Part shown: piece after piece, positions 42,059-49,231 of the stretch
Layout: every line of letters begins with the position of its first letter
How positions within the stretch are numbered: the first letter of the stretch is position 1
Origin: Flavipsychrobacter sp.
GTDB taxonomy: Bacteria > Bacteroidota > Bacteroidia > Chitinophagales > Chitinophagaceae
Assembly: GCA_016787265.1 (NCBI GenBank)
Contig: JAEUVF010000008.1
Location: 434,001-498,000, forward strand
Direction of reading: 5' to 3'
DNA length: 64,000 bases
Notes under the pieces: model-generated
The model's database searches: none
Told to the model about the DNA's origin: nothing
The model's input: the letters and a program-made list of their open reading frames with translations, nothing else
Position numbers and translations under genes: made by a program

Positions 42059-42474
42059 CCATATTCACCAAGTTGATCATCGGCGAAATCCCTTCTTACA
42101 AGATCGCCGAAAACGACAAATTCTACGCCTTTCTGGATGTATTCCCCATGACTCATGGCCATGTGCTGGTTGTGCCCAAAATGGAAGTAGACAAGTTTTA
42201 TGATGTGCCGGATGCTTACCTGGCGGAGATCCTCGTGTTTGCGAAACCCATCGCGCGTGCTATTGAACAGGCATTTCCCTGCCACCGGGTTGGGTCTGCT
42301 GTAATCGGATTGGAAGTGCCTCATGCACACCTTCACCTGGTTCCTTTACAATCTGCTGACGACCTGAATTTCACCAGGCCTAAACTGAAACTGAGTCCGG
42401 ATGAGTTGAAAACGGCACAGGAAAAAATCCTGGCTCATTTTGATAATCCTGAAGTATTCAGACCGGTTTCCTGA
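42055..42474 (+). CDS. HIT (histidine triad) family nucleotide-binding protein
   Basis: 139 residues. FTKLIIGEIPSYKIAENDKF at the N-terminus, DVFPMTHGHVLVVPK in the middle and the triad VPHAHLHLVPL near residue 90 are typical of HIT hydrolases acting on adenosine-5'-phosphoramidates or dinucleotides. The start overlaps the stop of the preceding gene by 4 bp. Its own stop overlaps the convergent ruvC stop by 17 bp. Being in the same transcript, it may share the phosphate-type control of the array at 41279. Confidence 0.92.
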   Translation: MTIFTKLIIGEIPSYKIAENDKFYAFLDVFPMTHGHVLVVPKMEVDKFYDVPDAYLAEILVFAKPIARAIEQAFPCHRVGSAVIGLEVPHAHLHLVPLQSADDLNFTRPKLKLSPDELKTAQEKILAHFDNPEVFRPVS

Positions 42475-43027
42475 TCCGGTGCTCGTTTTTCTTAAGGAAA
42501 TCTTCCCAGCCTTTTAATTTGGTGCCGGCTCCGGGAATGGGAGAAGTGGTTTGGTAATGATGACAGATCGCGACAGCCAATGCATCGGAGGCATCCAGGA
42601 ATTCCGGTTTTTCTTCGATCGTGAGTATGCGCTGCAGCATGGACCATACCTGGTTTTTATCAGCATTTCCATTCCCGGTGATGGATTGTTTTACTTTTTT
42701 GGGAGAATACTCACATACTTCCAGTCCGGCCTGGATAGCGGCTGCAATTGCCACCCCCTGGGCTCTTCCCAACTTGAGCATACTTTGTACGTTTTTGCCA
42801 AAGAATGGTGCTTCGATCGCAAAACTGGTGGGCTGGTACTCCTGGATTAATTCGACTACCCGGCGATGAATCTGTTCCAGGCGGATATGCTGGTCTTTTT
42901 TGGCATTCAATTTTAGCACATTCATGTGCAATAGTTGGAGCTTTTGACCGTTCACTGCTATCAATCCATAGCCCATTATGATGGTGCCTGGATCAATTCC
43001 CAGAATTATTTGTGAGGATTTTTTCAA
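42458..43027 (-). CDS. ruvC: Crossover junction endodeoxyribonuclease RuvC
   Basis: 189 residues if started at TTG 43027 (MKKSSQIILGIDPGT); an ATG at 43084 would give 19 more residues but overlap the start of the divergent gene. The catalytic acids are visible: Asp in LGIDPGT, Glu in FAIEAPFF, and the Asp pair in LDASDALAVAICHH. RuvC resolves Holliday junctions together with RuvAB. Convergent with the HIT gene, overlapping it by 17 bp. The choice of a TTG start is my judgement. Confidence 0.9.
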   Translation of the reverse strand: MKKSSQIILGIDPGTIIMGYGLIAVNGQKLQLLHMNVLKLNAKKDQHIRLEQIHRRVVELIQEYQPTSFAIEAPFFGKNVQSMLKLGRAQGVAIAAAIQAGLEVCEYSPKKVKQSITGNGNADKNQVWSMLQRILTIEEKPEFLDASDALAVAICHHYQTTSPIPGAGTKLKGWEDFLKKNEHRIRKPV

Positions 43028-43049
43028 CGAGCGCTTATTTTTAACCCGG

Positions 43050-44066
43050 ATGGTATCCAGCAAAAATATCAAAATCTTTCTCAACTACTGGTTGGGACCC
43101 CTGATATTCATTTGGTTGAGTTGGTCGATCTACCGACAGCTGAGCCGGCAGCCTGATCTGGCCACCACCTGGCTACAAATGCAGGAGACCCTGAGGACCC
43201 GGCATGCCTGGAAACTAATTGCAGTAGTTCTGCTGATGCTGGTGAACTGGGGACTGGAAGCCCTGAAATGGAGAGAACTTTTATTGCCCCTGCACCGTAT
43301 ATCTATGGTAAAGGCGTTTAAAGCAACGCTGGCCGGCCTCGCATTTGCTGTCAATACGCCCAACCGGATTGGTGAATATGGAGGAAGGGTGCTCTATTTA
43401 CCAGAGGGTAAACGGCTAGCATCGGTATCACTTACCCTGATCGGAAGTTTCAGCCAGGTATTGGTAACGCTGGTAATTGGAACCATCTCACTCTGGATCT
43501 GGTACGCCAATTATCAATCAGTAAACCTGCCTTCGCATTGGAACCTGCAGGAAATTTGGGTGCCGGCGCTGGGTTGGTTGCTTAGTTTTATCAGTGGTGC
43601 AGCCATCCTGCTGTATTTTCGCATTAGCTGGGTGGTAAGATGGGCAGAAAAAATTCCGGGAGCAGGTAAAATTCTTCCGGTTTTGCAGGTGGTGGATCAT
43701 TTACCGGTTACAATTTTGTTAAGAGTGTTCGGGTGGTCAGTGTTGCGGTACTCGGTATTTATTATTCAATATATCTTACTACTGCAAAGTTTTAACGTAA
43801 CGGATGCAATTGGAGTAGCAGCCTGGCTGATCAGTCTCCAGTTTTTGATCATGGCAATAATCCCAACCATTGCACTGGCGGATATCGGGATACGGGGAAA
43901 GCTGGCACTGGAGTTGTTCGGTTTGATCAGTACCAACCAGTTGGGAATTATTGCAGCGGCGTTGGGAATCTGGCTGATCAACCTTATTGGCCCGGCTATT
44001 GTTGGTAGTTTACTGATCATCCGGATTAAACTCATAAGTACTAATCCGGTCAAAGAAAAGAAGTAG
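43050..44066 (+). CDS. Flippase-like LPG-synthase transmembrane domain protein
   Basis: 338 residues from ATG 43050; upstream in-frame codons would overlap ruvC. About eight hydrophobic helices (WLGPLIFIWLSWSIYRQL, KLIAVVLLMLVNWGLEAL, LGWLLSFISGAAILLYF, LISLQFLIMAIIPTIALADI). LAFAVNTPNRIGEYGGRVLY is the signature stretch of the LPG_synthase_TM/UPF0104 family, whose members include lipid flippases. A TATTTTTA stretch before the ATG is a likely promoter. It is followed one base later by a DUF3108 gene, indicating co-transcription. Confidence 0.8.
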   Translation: MVSSKNIKIFLNYWLGPLIFIWLSWSIYRQLSRQPDLATTWLQMQETLRTRHAWKLIAVVLLMLVNWGLEALKWRELLLPLHRISMVKAFKATLAGLAFAVNTPNRIGEYGGRVLYLPEGKRLASVSLTLIGSFSQVLVTLVIGTISLWIWYANYQSVNLPSHWNLQEIWVPALGWLLSFISGAAILLYFRISWVVRWAEKIPGAGKILPVLQVVDHLPVTILLRVFGWSVLRYSVFIIQYILLLQSFNVTDAIGVAAWLISLQFLIMAIIPTIALADIGIRGKLALELFGLISTNQLGIIAAALGIWLINLIGPAIVGSLLIIRIKLISTNPVKEKK

Positions 44067-44067
44067 G

Positions 44068-44862
44068 ATGAAAAGACTTTTAGTGTTCATATTCGTAAGC
44101 CTGGTGTTTTCCAAAAGACTGGATGCATACAATGAATTTTGTGGTGTTCGTAACATTGCTTTTGTGAATGGAGAATCCACTACCTACAAGGTTTATTATA
44201 CACTTGCCGGTATGTATATCGGGGCCGGAGAAGCCAATTTTTCTGTTCGCTTAACCAATCTGAATGGTAATCCTGTGTATCATGTGGTCGGAGATGGCAA
44301 GACGTACAGTTTCTATGACAATTTCTTTAAGGTGCGGGATAAATATGAATCATATATCGATACCTTTTCATTGCAACCGCATAAGTTTATCCGGAATGTG
44401 TACGAGGGTGGGTATACGAAGTTTCAGACAGTGAATTTTGATCACAAGGCCAATAGAGCAGTTGCCAATTACGGCACCTTTGATGTTCCGAATTGTGTGC
44501 AGGATGTAGTGAGTTCCATCTATTATGCACGAAATATTGATTTCAGTAAATACAAGCCCGGTGATAAAATTCCTTTTTCCATGTTCCTGGATGATGAAAC
44601 CTATAATCTTTACATCCGTTACCAGGGTAAGGAAACCATCAAAACCAAATACGGAAAATTCCGCGCAATCAAATTCAAGCCGCTCCTGGTGAAAGGAACC
44701 ATTTTTGAAGGGGGCGAAAAAATGACCGTTTGGGTTAGTGATGATGGAAATAAAATCCCTCTGCGCGTTGAGAGTCCAATCAGTGTAGGCAGTGTTAAAG
44801 TAGATATGATGTCTTACCGCAACCTGCGTTATCCCCTCAGTAGTCTGGTGGGCGTGCGATGA
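44068..44862 (+). CDS. DUF3108 domain secreted protein
   Basis: 264 residues with a signal peptide (KRLLVFIFVSLVFSKRLDAY). VNGESTTYKVYYTLAGMYIG, the central DKYESYIDTFSLQPHKFIRN, and GDKIPFSMFLDDETYNLYIR with YGKFRAIKFKPLLVKGTIFEGGE follow the order of DUF3108 proteins, which are periplasmic beta-rich proteins of unknown function. It begins one base after the flippase-like gene, so a shared role at the envelope is plausible. A small hairpin separates it from the convergent MBL gene. Confidence 0.8.
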   Translation: MKRLLVFIFVSLVFSKRLDAYNEFCGVRNIAFVNGESTTYKVYYTLAGMYIGAGEANFSVRLTNLNGNPVYHVVGDGKTYSFYDNFFKVRDKYESYIDTFSLQPHKFIRNVYEGGYTKFQTVNFDHKANRAVANYGTFDVPNCVQDVVSSIYYARNIDFSKYKPGDKIPFSMFLDDETYNLYIRYQGKETIKTKYGKFRAIKFKPLLVKGTIFEGGEKMTVWVSDDGNKIPLRVESPISVGSVKVDMMSYRNLRYPLSSLVGVR

Positions 44863-44864
44863 TC

Positions 44865-44886
44865 TTCACCCGACCGGTGAATGTTT
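44865..44886. terminator. Small bidirectional hairpin between convergent genes
   Basis: TTCACC (44865-44870) pairs with GGTGAA (44876-44881) around a 5-nt loop, followed by TGTTT. It lies between the DUF3108 and MBL stop codons. Confidence 0.45.
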
Positions 44887-45748
44887 AGAGTTCCTTCAAG
44901 TTCAGCGTTTCCCCGGCCCGCACTCCTTTTTCAGTTTGCACCAGTTCCGCCAGTTCAATTGTAGGATCGTGTTCGAAATAGAGCAGGTACTTGTTTTCGA
45001 CAGCCTCTGCGAGGAAAGATTTTTTCTCCTGAAGGGTGGTCAGTGGAAACATATCATAGGCCATCACATAGGGAATGGGCAGATGAGCAGCGGAAGGCAG
45101 GAGGTCTGCCATGTACACAATCGTTCTGCCTTTGTAGTTTAGCTGGGGCAGCATCATTGAATTGGTATGGCCATGGACCAGTCGCACAGAAAAATTATCT
45201 GTAAAAGGAATCTCAGCTAAACCACCTTCTTTTTGCGTGTCTGCTGGTTCAATGAATTTCAGTTGCCCCGACTCCTGGATGGGTAAAATATTGTCCTTAA
45301 GAAAAGAAGCTTTCTCCCGGTCATTGGGATGCACGGCCCAGTTCCAATGGTCAGCATGACTCCAGTACGTTGCGTTTTTGAAAGCTGGCAACAGTTGATC
45401 TCCCTGGCGGATGATGGCACCCCCGCAATGATCGAAATGCAGGTGGGTGAGAAACACGTCTGTTATATCATCACGATGAAAACCATGTTGGGCAAGTGAA
45501 CGATCGAGACTGCTATCACCATGCAAGTGGTAATGCGAAAAGAATTTGGCATCCTGTTTATTGCCAATACCGGTATCGATTAGAATCAGCCGGTTGCCAT
45601 CTTCTACCAGCAGGCAACGCATAGCCCAGGTGCAGAGATTGTTTTCGTCTGCCGGATTCAGTTTATTCCACATGGTTTTTGGAACCACACCAAACATGGC
45701 ACCACCGTCCAGTTTGAAATTACCGGTATCAATTGTATAGAGTTGCAT
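44885..45748 (-). CDS. MBL-fold metallo-hydrolase
   Basis: 287 residues from ATG 45748 (MQLYTIDTGNFKLDGG); an ATG 39 bp upstream would extend further into the preceding gene. The metal-binding motif THLHFDHCGG, the His in VRLVHGHTNSMML, and the Asp/His in YMADLLPSAAH and LYFEHDPTIEL are metallo-beta-lactamase landmarks, most like lactonase/AHL-lactonase-type members. Substrate unknown. It overlaps the UMF1 transporter gene by 20 bp, so they form an operon. Confidence 0.88.
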   Translation of the reverse strand: MQLYTIDTGNFKLDGGAMFGVVPKTMWNKLNPADENNLCTWAMRCLLVEDGNRLILIDTGIGNKQDAKFFSHYHLHGDSSLDRSLAQHGFHRDDITDVFLTHLHFDHCGGAIIRQGDQLLPAFKNATYWSHADHWNWAVHPNDREKASFLKDNILPIQESGQLKFIEPADTQKEGGLAEIPFTDNFSVRLVHGHTNSMMLPQLNYKGRTIVYMADLLPSAAHLPIPYVMAYDMFPLTTLQEKKSFLAEAVENKYLLYFEHDPTIELAELVQTEKGVRAGETLNLKEL

Positions 45749-47069
45749 GTGCTTTATCGTAGGCTTTTTTGGTATAGAATAAGGCAATCAGTCCGAGTAC
45801 AAAGAATATCCCTAATGCTATGATTGAATTGCGCATACTCCCGGTTAGTTCTTCGAGGTAACCAAAGGTAAAGATGCCAATCACAATAGCGATCTTTTCT
45901 GTTACATCATAGAAACTGAAAAAGGATGTTGTATCCTGGGTGGGAGGCAGCAGTTTGGAATAAGTGCTTCGGCTCATACTCTGGATGCCACCCATTACCA
46001 ATCCTACACAGGCAGCGAGAATATAAAACTGCGTTTGTGTCTGTACGTAATAGCCGGCAATGCACACCAGGATCCAGATGCTCACAGCCATAATCAGCAC
46101 CCACATGTTCCCGATTTTTTTTGACAGCCGGCTAAGACCGATAGCGCCAATGATAGCCACCAGCTGGATCAGGATGATGGTGATCAGTAATTTCGGTTCA
46201 TCCTCCGGGTTAGGGAAGATCTCCTTTTTTCCGAAACCTGCAGCTACCAGCATCACGGTTTGCACACCCATGTTGTAGAGGAAAAAGGAAAGCAGGAATC
46301 GCTTTAAAACAGCCATCTGTTTGAGCTGTTTCCAAACCAGTTGTAATTCATGGAATCCATTTACGAGTACATGTTTTTTTGCTTTCCGCTCCGCCTTGCT
46401 GCTAAGGGGTAATACGCGCAGCGTGAATTGAGCAAACCCAAACCACCAGAGGCCTACCAGCAAAAAGGAGAACCGTGGCCCCAGGGTTTTATCACTGGCA
46501 TCAAAACCAAACAGGCTTTCAATAATGCTGGGATTTAAAATGAGAATGAAACAAATGATCTGCAATAAAACAGATCCCACATACCCCAATGCAAATCCTT
46601 TCGCACTTATGCGGTCCTGATCTTCCGGTGCAGCTATATCAGGCAGATAAGAATTGTAAAACACCAGACTCGCCCAATACCCTAAAGCCGCAATAGAAAA
46701 GAAGATGATTCCTAATTCAATGCGGTCTGGCGTAAAAAAGAACAATCCCAAACAGGCGGCGGAACCCATAAAACTGAACCAGCGCAGGTACACTTTTTTA
46801 TTGCGCCGGTAATCCGCGATGGAGGAGAGGATCGGGCTGCTGAAGGCCACCAGCAGGAAGACCACACTTAGTGCATAATCCATCAGGGCTGTGTTCACGA
46901 ATTCTCTTCCGAAAAAAGAAACTTTATGCTGGCCATTACCATTTCCGGAGGAGGTAATGGCTACAAAATAGGCCGGAAAAATGGTGCTGGTGATGACCAG
47001 GTTATACGCACTGTTGGCCCAATCGTACATTGCCCAACCATTGATGACTTTTTTTGGTGCCGTCTGCAT
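45729..47069 (-). CDS. UMF1/Atg22-like MFS transporter
   Basis: 446 residues with twelve hydrophobic segments. The opening INGWAMYDWANSAYNLVITS is the hallmark of the UMF1 (Atg22-like) branch of the major facilitator superfamily; other supporting parts are the SFFSFYDVTEKIAIVIG and GGIQSMSRSTYSKLLPP stretches. Substrate in bacteria unknown. It overlaps the MBL hydrolase gene and lies 27 bp from uppP, so a four-to-five-gene minus-strand run is possible. Confidence 0.88.
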   Translation of the reverse strand: MQTAPKKVINGWAMYDWANSAYNLVITSTIFPAYFVAITSSGNGNGQHKVSFFGREFVNTALMDYALSVVFLLVAFSSPILSSIADYRRNKKVYLRWFSFMGSAACLGLFFFTPDRIELGIIFFSIAALGYWASLVFYNSYLPDIAAPEDQDRISAKGFALGYVGSVLLQIICFILILNPSIIESLFGFDASDKTLGPRFSFLLVGLWWFGFAQFTLRVLPLSSKAERKAKKHVLVNGFHELQLVWKQLKQMAVLKRFLLSFFLYNMGVQTVMLVAAGFGKKEIFPNPEDEPKLLITIILIQLVAIIGAIGLSRLSKKIGNMWVLIMAVSIWILVCIAGYYVQTQTQFYILAACVGLVMGGIQSMSRSTYSKLLPPTQDTTSFFSFYDVTEKIAIVIGIFTFGYLEELTGSMRNSIIALGIFFVLGLIALFYTKKAYDKAHATLYN

Positions 47070-47096
47070 GCAGTTGCTTGGTTTTGGAACAGGGGT

Positions 47097-47927
47097 TTAT
47101 CCATTCTGGATGGCGCCTGTCCACAGCAATATAAGAAGAATTACCCCAGCCACAATCCGGTAATAACCGAACCAGCGGAAGCCGTGTTTCTGTAGAAAAC
47201 CAATGAAGAATTTGATGGCCAGCAGCGCAACGATAAAGGCCACAATATTTCCTACGATAAATGCAATCAGGTTGTCCTGGGAACTGAGCAGCATTTCATA
47301 TCCTTTCTGTTCTATGCCATTTGCCCCGGGCCAGTCCTTTAATACCAGGGAATAACCGGTTGCTGCTGCCATCGTTGGTACCGCCAGGAAAAAGGAAAAT
47401 TCAGCTGCTACCTTACGCGATAAACTTTGCTGCATACCACCAATAATGGAGGCGGCACTTCTGCTTACACCGGGTATCATCGCCAGACATTGCCAGATAC
47501 CAATGATAATGGCTTTGCCATAACTGATTTCAGCTTCTTCGTGTATGCGTGGGTGTTGAAAACTGCGATCGATAAAAATCAGTACAAAACCTCCCAACAA
47601 CAGGCTGATGGCTACCGTAAGCGGACTCTCCAGCAGGGCATCAATCTGGTCTGAAAACAGGAAACCCAGCAATAGTGCCGGAATCACCGCCAGTGCCAGT
47701 TTGATATAAAAACTGAAACTTTTAAAGTCCACGAATTTCTTCCAGTAGAGCACCACCACAGCCAGAATTGCACCCAACTGGATGGCTACTTCAAATAATT
47801 TAGTGAAGGATTCGGTATGGATACCCAGCAGGGAGCTGGCAATGATCATATGGCCGGTAGAAGAGACAGGTAAAAACTCGGTCAGGCCCTCTACGATGGC
47901 GATGATAATGGCTTCAAGAATACTCAT
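47097..47927 (-). CDS. uppP: Undecaprenyl-diphosphatase (bacitracin resistance)
   Basis: 276 residues, all helical and hydrophobic. [19 protein letters not shown] near the N-terminus and [13 protein letters not shown] in the middle are the two active-site motifs (Glu and Arg/Ser residues) of the BacA/UppP family, which recycles the undecaprenyl carrier for peptidoglycan and O-antigen synthesis. It is 10 bp downstream of the DUF3098 gene and behind ftsX, an order often kept in Bacteroidota. Confidence 0.96.
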   Translation of the reverse strand: MSILEAIIIAIVEGLTEFLPVSSTGHMIIASSLLGIHTESFTKLFEVAIQLGAILAVVVLYWKKFVDFKSFSFYIKLALAVIPALLLGFLFSDQIDALLESPLTVAISLLLGGFVLIFIDRSFQHPRIHEEAEISYGKAIIIGIWQCLAMIPGVSRSAASIIGGMQQSLSRKVAAEFSFFLAVPTMAAATGYSLVLKDWPGANGIEQKGYEMLLSSQDNLIAFIVGNIVAFIVALLAIKFFIGFLQKHGFRWFGYYRIVAGVILLILLWTGAIQNG

Positions 47928-47937
47928 GGAAAAAAGA

Positions 47938-48198
47938 TCAGGCGGTTGGCTTTTTGAAGATGGCCACTACTTCCAGTGCCAATCCGGCAATAATCAGAAT
48001 CGGTGCAATGGTAATCCGGGTAGTGCTGTACACTTCTTTTTGCTCAAATACAGTCGGATCAGCGCTTCTGCCACCCGCCATCAGGATTAATCCCAATGCA
48101 ATTACGGCAATTCCTGCCAGCATCCAGATATAGTTGGTCTTTCCGAACAAGCTTTCGGACGTATGCGAAGTTTGAGTTGTAGTTGCTTTCTTAGACAT
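47938..48198 (-). CDS. DUF3098 small membrane protein
   Basis: 86 residues from ATG 48198 ([20 protein letters not shown]); an upstream in-frame ATG at 48228 would add ten residues and reach into ftsX. Two hydrophobic helices ([20 protein letters not shown] and [20 protein letters not shown]) follow a polar N-terminus; the [10 protein letters not shown] loop between them is typical of DUF3098. Found between ftsX and uppP in many Bacteroidota, it may belong to the cell-division or envelope machinery; no function is established. Confidence 0.85.
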   Translation of the reverse strand: MSKKATTTQTSHTSESLFGKTNYIWMLAGIAVIALGLILMAGGRSADPTVFEQKEVYSTTRITIAPILIIAGLALEVVAIFKKPTA

Positions 48199-48214
48199 GA
48201 TTGCAAAATAAGGA

Positions 48215-49087
48215 TTAATAGAGATCATCCAACTTCATCTTCAGGTATTTCACCACGCTGCGGTGCGTACTCAGCAATGAAATCAGGATTCCCAGTAATA
48301 TGATGCCTGCTCCCAGGATTGCCAGCCAGGTGGTATCCCGCATGGCTTTCAGCTCCGGAAGCTGTTGTTCTGCAAAAAAGATCAGGGCGATGATGCCCGC
48401 AATTGCAATCAATCCAGCTATTGCACCATTCCAAATGGCCCGAACGTCCATCGGTTTGGCAATAAAGCCCCGGGTAGCCCCCACCATTTGCATGGTTTTA
48501 ATAATAAACCGGTTGCTGAACATGGCCAGCCGGATGGTATTATCTATCAGCACAATCACCACTACACAGAGTACAATCGCAATTATCAGCAGAATAAGGC
48601 TGATTTTTTTGACATTCTCATTCAGATTATCCACCAGGGTGCGGGGGTATTGTACATCGTTTACGGCTATATTCTGTTCCAGGTCGGCCTGTATGGCTGC
48701 CAGGGAATCAGAATGTACATATTCATTAATCAGGGTAAAATCGATACTGGCCGGCAAAGGGTTGGCCTCCAGGATATTTTTCCAGTCGTCGTTCCCGTCT
48801 GCCATGAATTTCTTCTTCGCATCCTCCTTGGTTACGTAGGTGTACTGCCGCACATAGGGCTTGCTGGCAATGTACTGCGTCAGCTCCACGCTGTCTTTGG
48901 AAGAGATATTCTCTTTCAAATAGACCCGCACTTCCACATTTTCCTTGAAATATTGGCCCAGTTTGTTGGCATTGATCACAATCCAGCCCAGGAGTCCCAG
49001 TATAAACAATACCAGGGATACGCCAAGGATGGACATGAAATAAGAAGGTTGGGAACGTTTCGCGGAGGACTTTCCGATTTGCGTCAT
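48215..49087 (-). CDS. ftsX: Cell division protein FtsX (ABC permease-like)
   Basis: 290 residues from ATG 49087. One N-terminal membrane helix (FMSILGVSLVLFILGLLGWI), an extracytoplasmic domain of about 150 residues (NVEVRVYLKENISSKDSVEL, YVTKEDAKKKFMADGNDDW), and three C-terminal helices give the FtsX architecture. FtsX with FtsE regulates peptidoglycan hydrolases at the septum; ftsE is not adjacent here. A TATTTTTG -7 element on the minus strand at 49127-49134 gives a leader of about 35 nt. First gene of the ftsX-DUF3098-uppP run. Confidence 0.92.
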   Translation of the reverse strand: MTQIGKSSAKRSQPSYFMSILGVSLVLFILGLLGWIVINANKLGQYFKENVEVRVYLKENISSKDSVELTQYIASKPYVRQYTYVTKEDAKKKFMADGNDDWKNILEANPLPASIDFTLINEYVHSDSLAAIQADLEQNIAVNDVQYPRTLVDNLNENVKKISLILLIIAIVLCVVVIVLIDNTIRLAMFSNRFIIKTMQMVGATRGFIAKPMDVRAIWNGAIAGLIAIAGIIALIFFAEQQLPELKAMRDTTWLAILGAGIILLGILISLLSTHRSVVKYLKMKLDDLY

Positions 49088-49126
49088 GATTTGATGTTTC
49101 GATGGGTCAGTACTTGTCGATACGGA

Positions 49127-49134
49127 CAAAAATA
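49127..49134 (-). promoter_or_regulatory. Predicted -7 element (TATTTTTG) of ftsX
   Basis: On the minus strand TATTTTTG followed by TCCG. It faces a TATTTTTG element for leuS 23 bp away on the plus strand, so the two genes use a compact divergent promoter region. Confidence 0.55.
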
Positions 49135-49156
49135 GCGGTTTTAGCCTTTCTGTTTG

Positions 49157-49164
49157 TATTTTTG
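49157..49164 (+). promoter_or_regulatory. Predicted -7 element (TATTTTTG) of leuS
   Basis: TATTTTTG matches TAnnTTTG; expected start near 49169, leader of about 63 nt before ATG 49232, which supports that start over the upstream in-frame ATG at 49154. Confidence 0.55.
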
Positions 49165-49231
49165 TCGCCCCTTGGCCAGTTCTTTTAAGGCCAATTTCAC
49201 ATTTAAAATATTGTTGATCCAAATAGCAAGC

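Noticed and set aside
48365..49135. 256-codon plus-strand frame opposite ftsX
   Set aside because: Antisense shadow of ftsX; composition (many His, Gln, Asn) is that of an opposite-strand frame.
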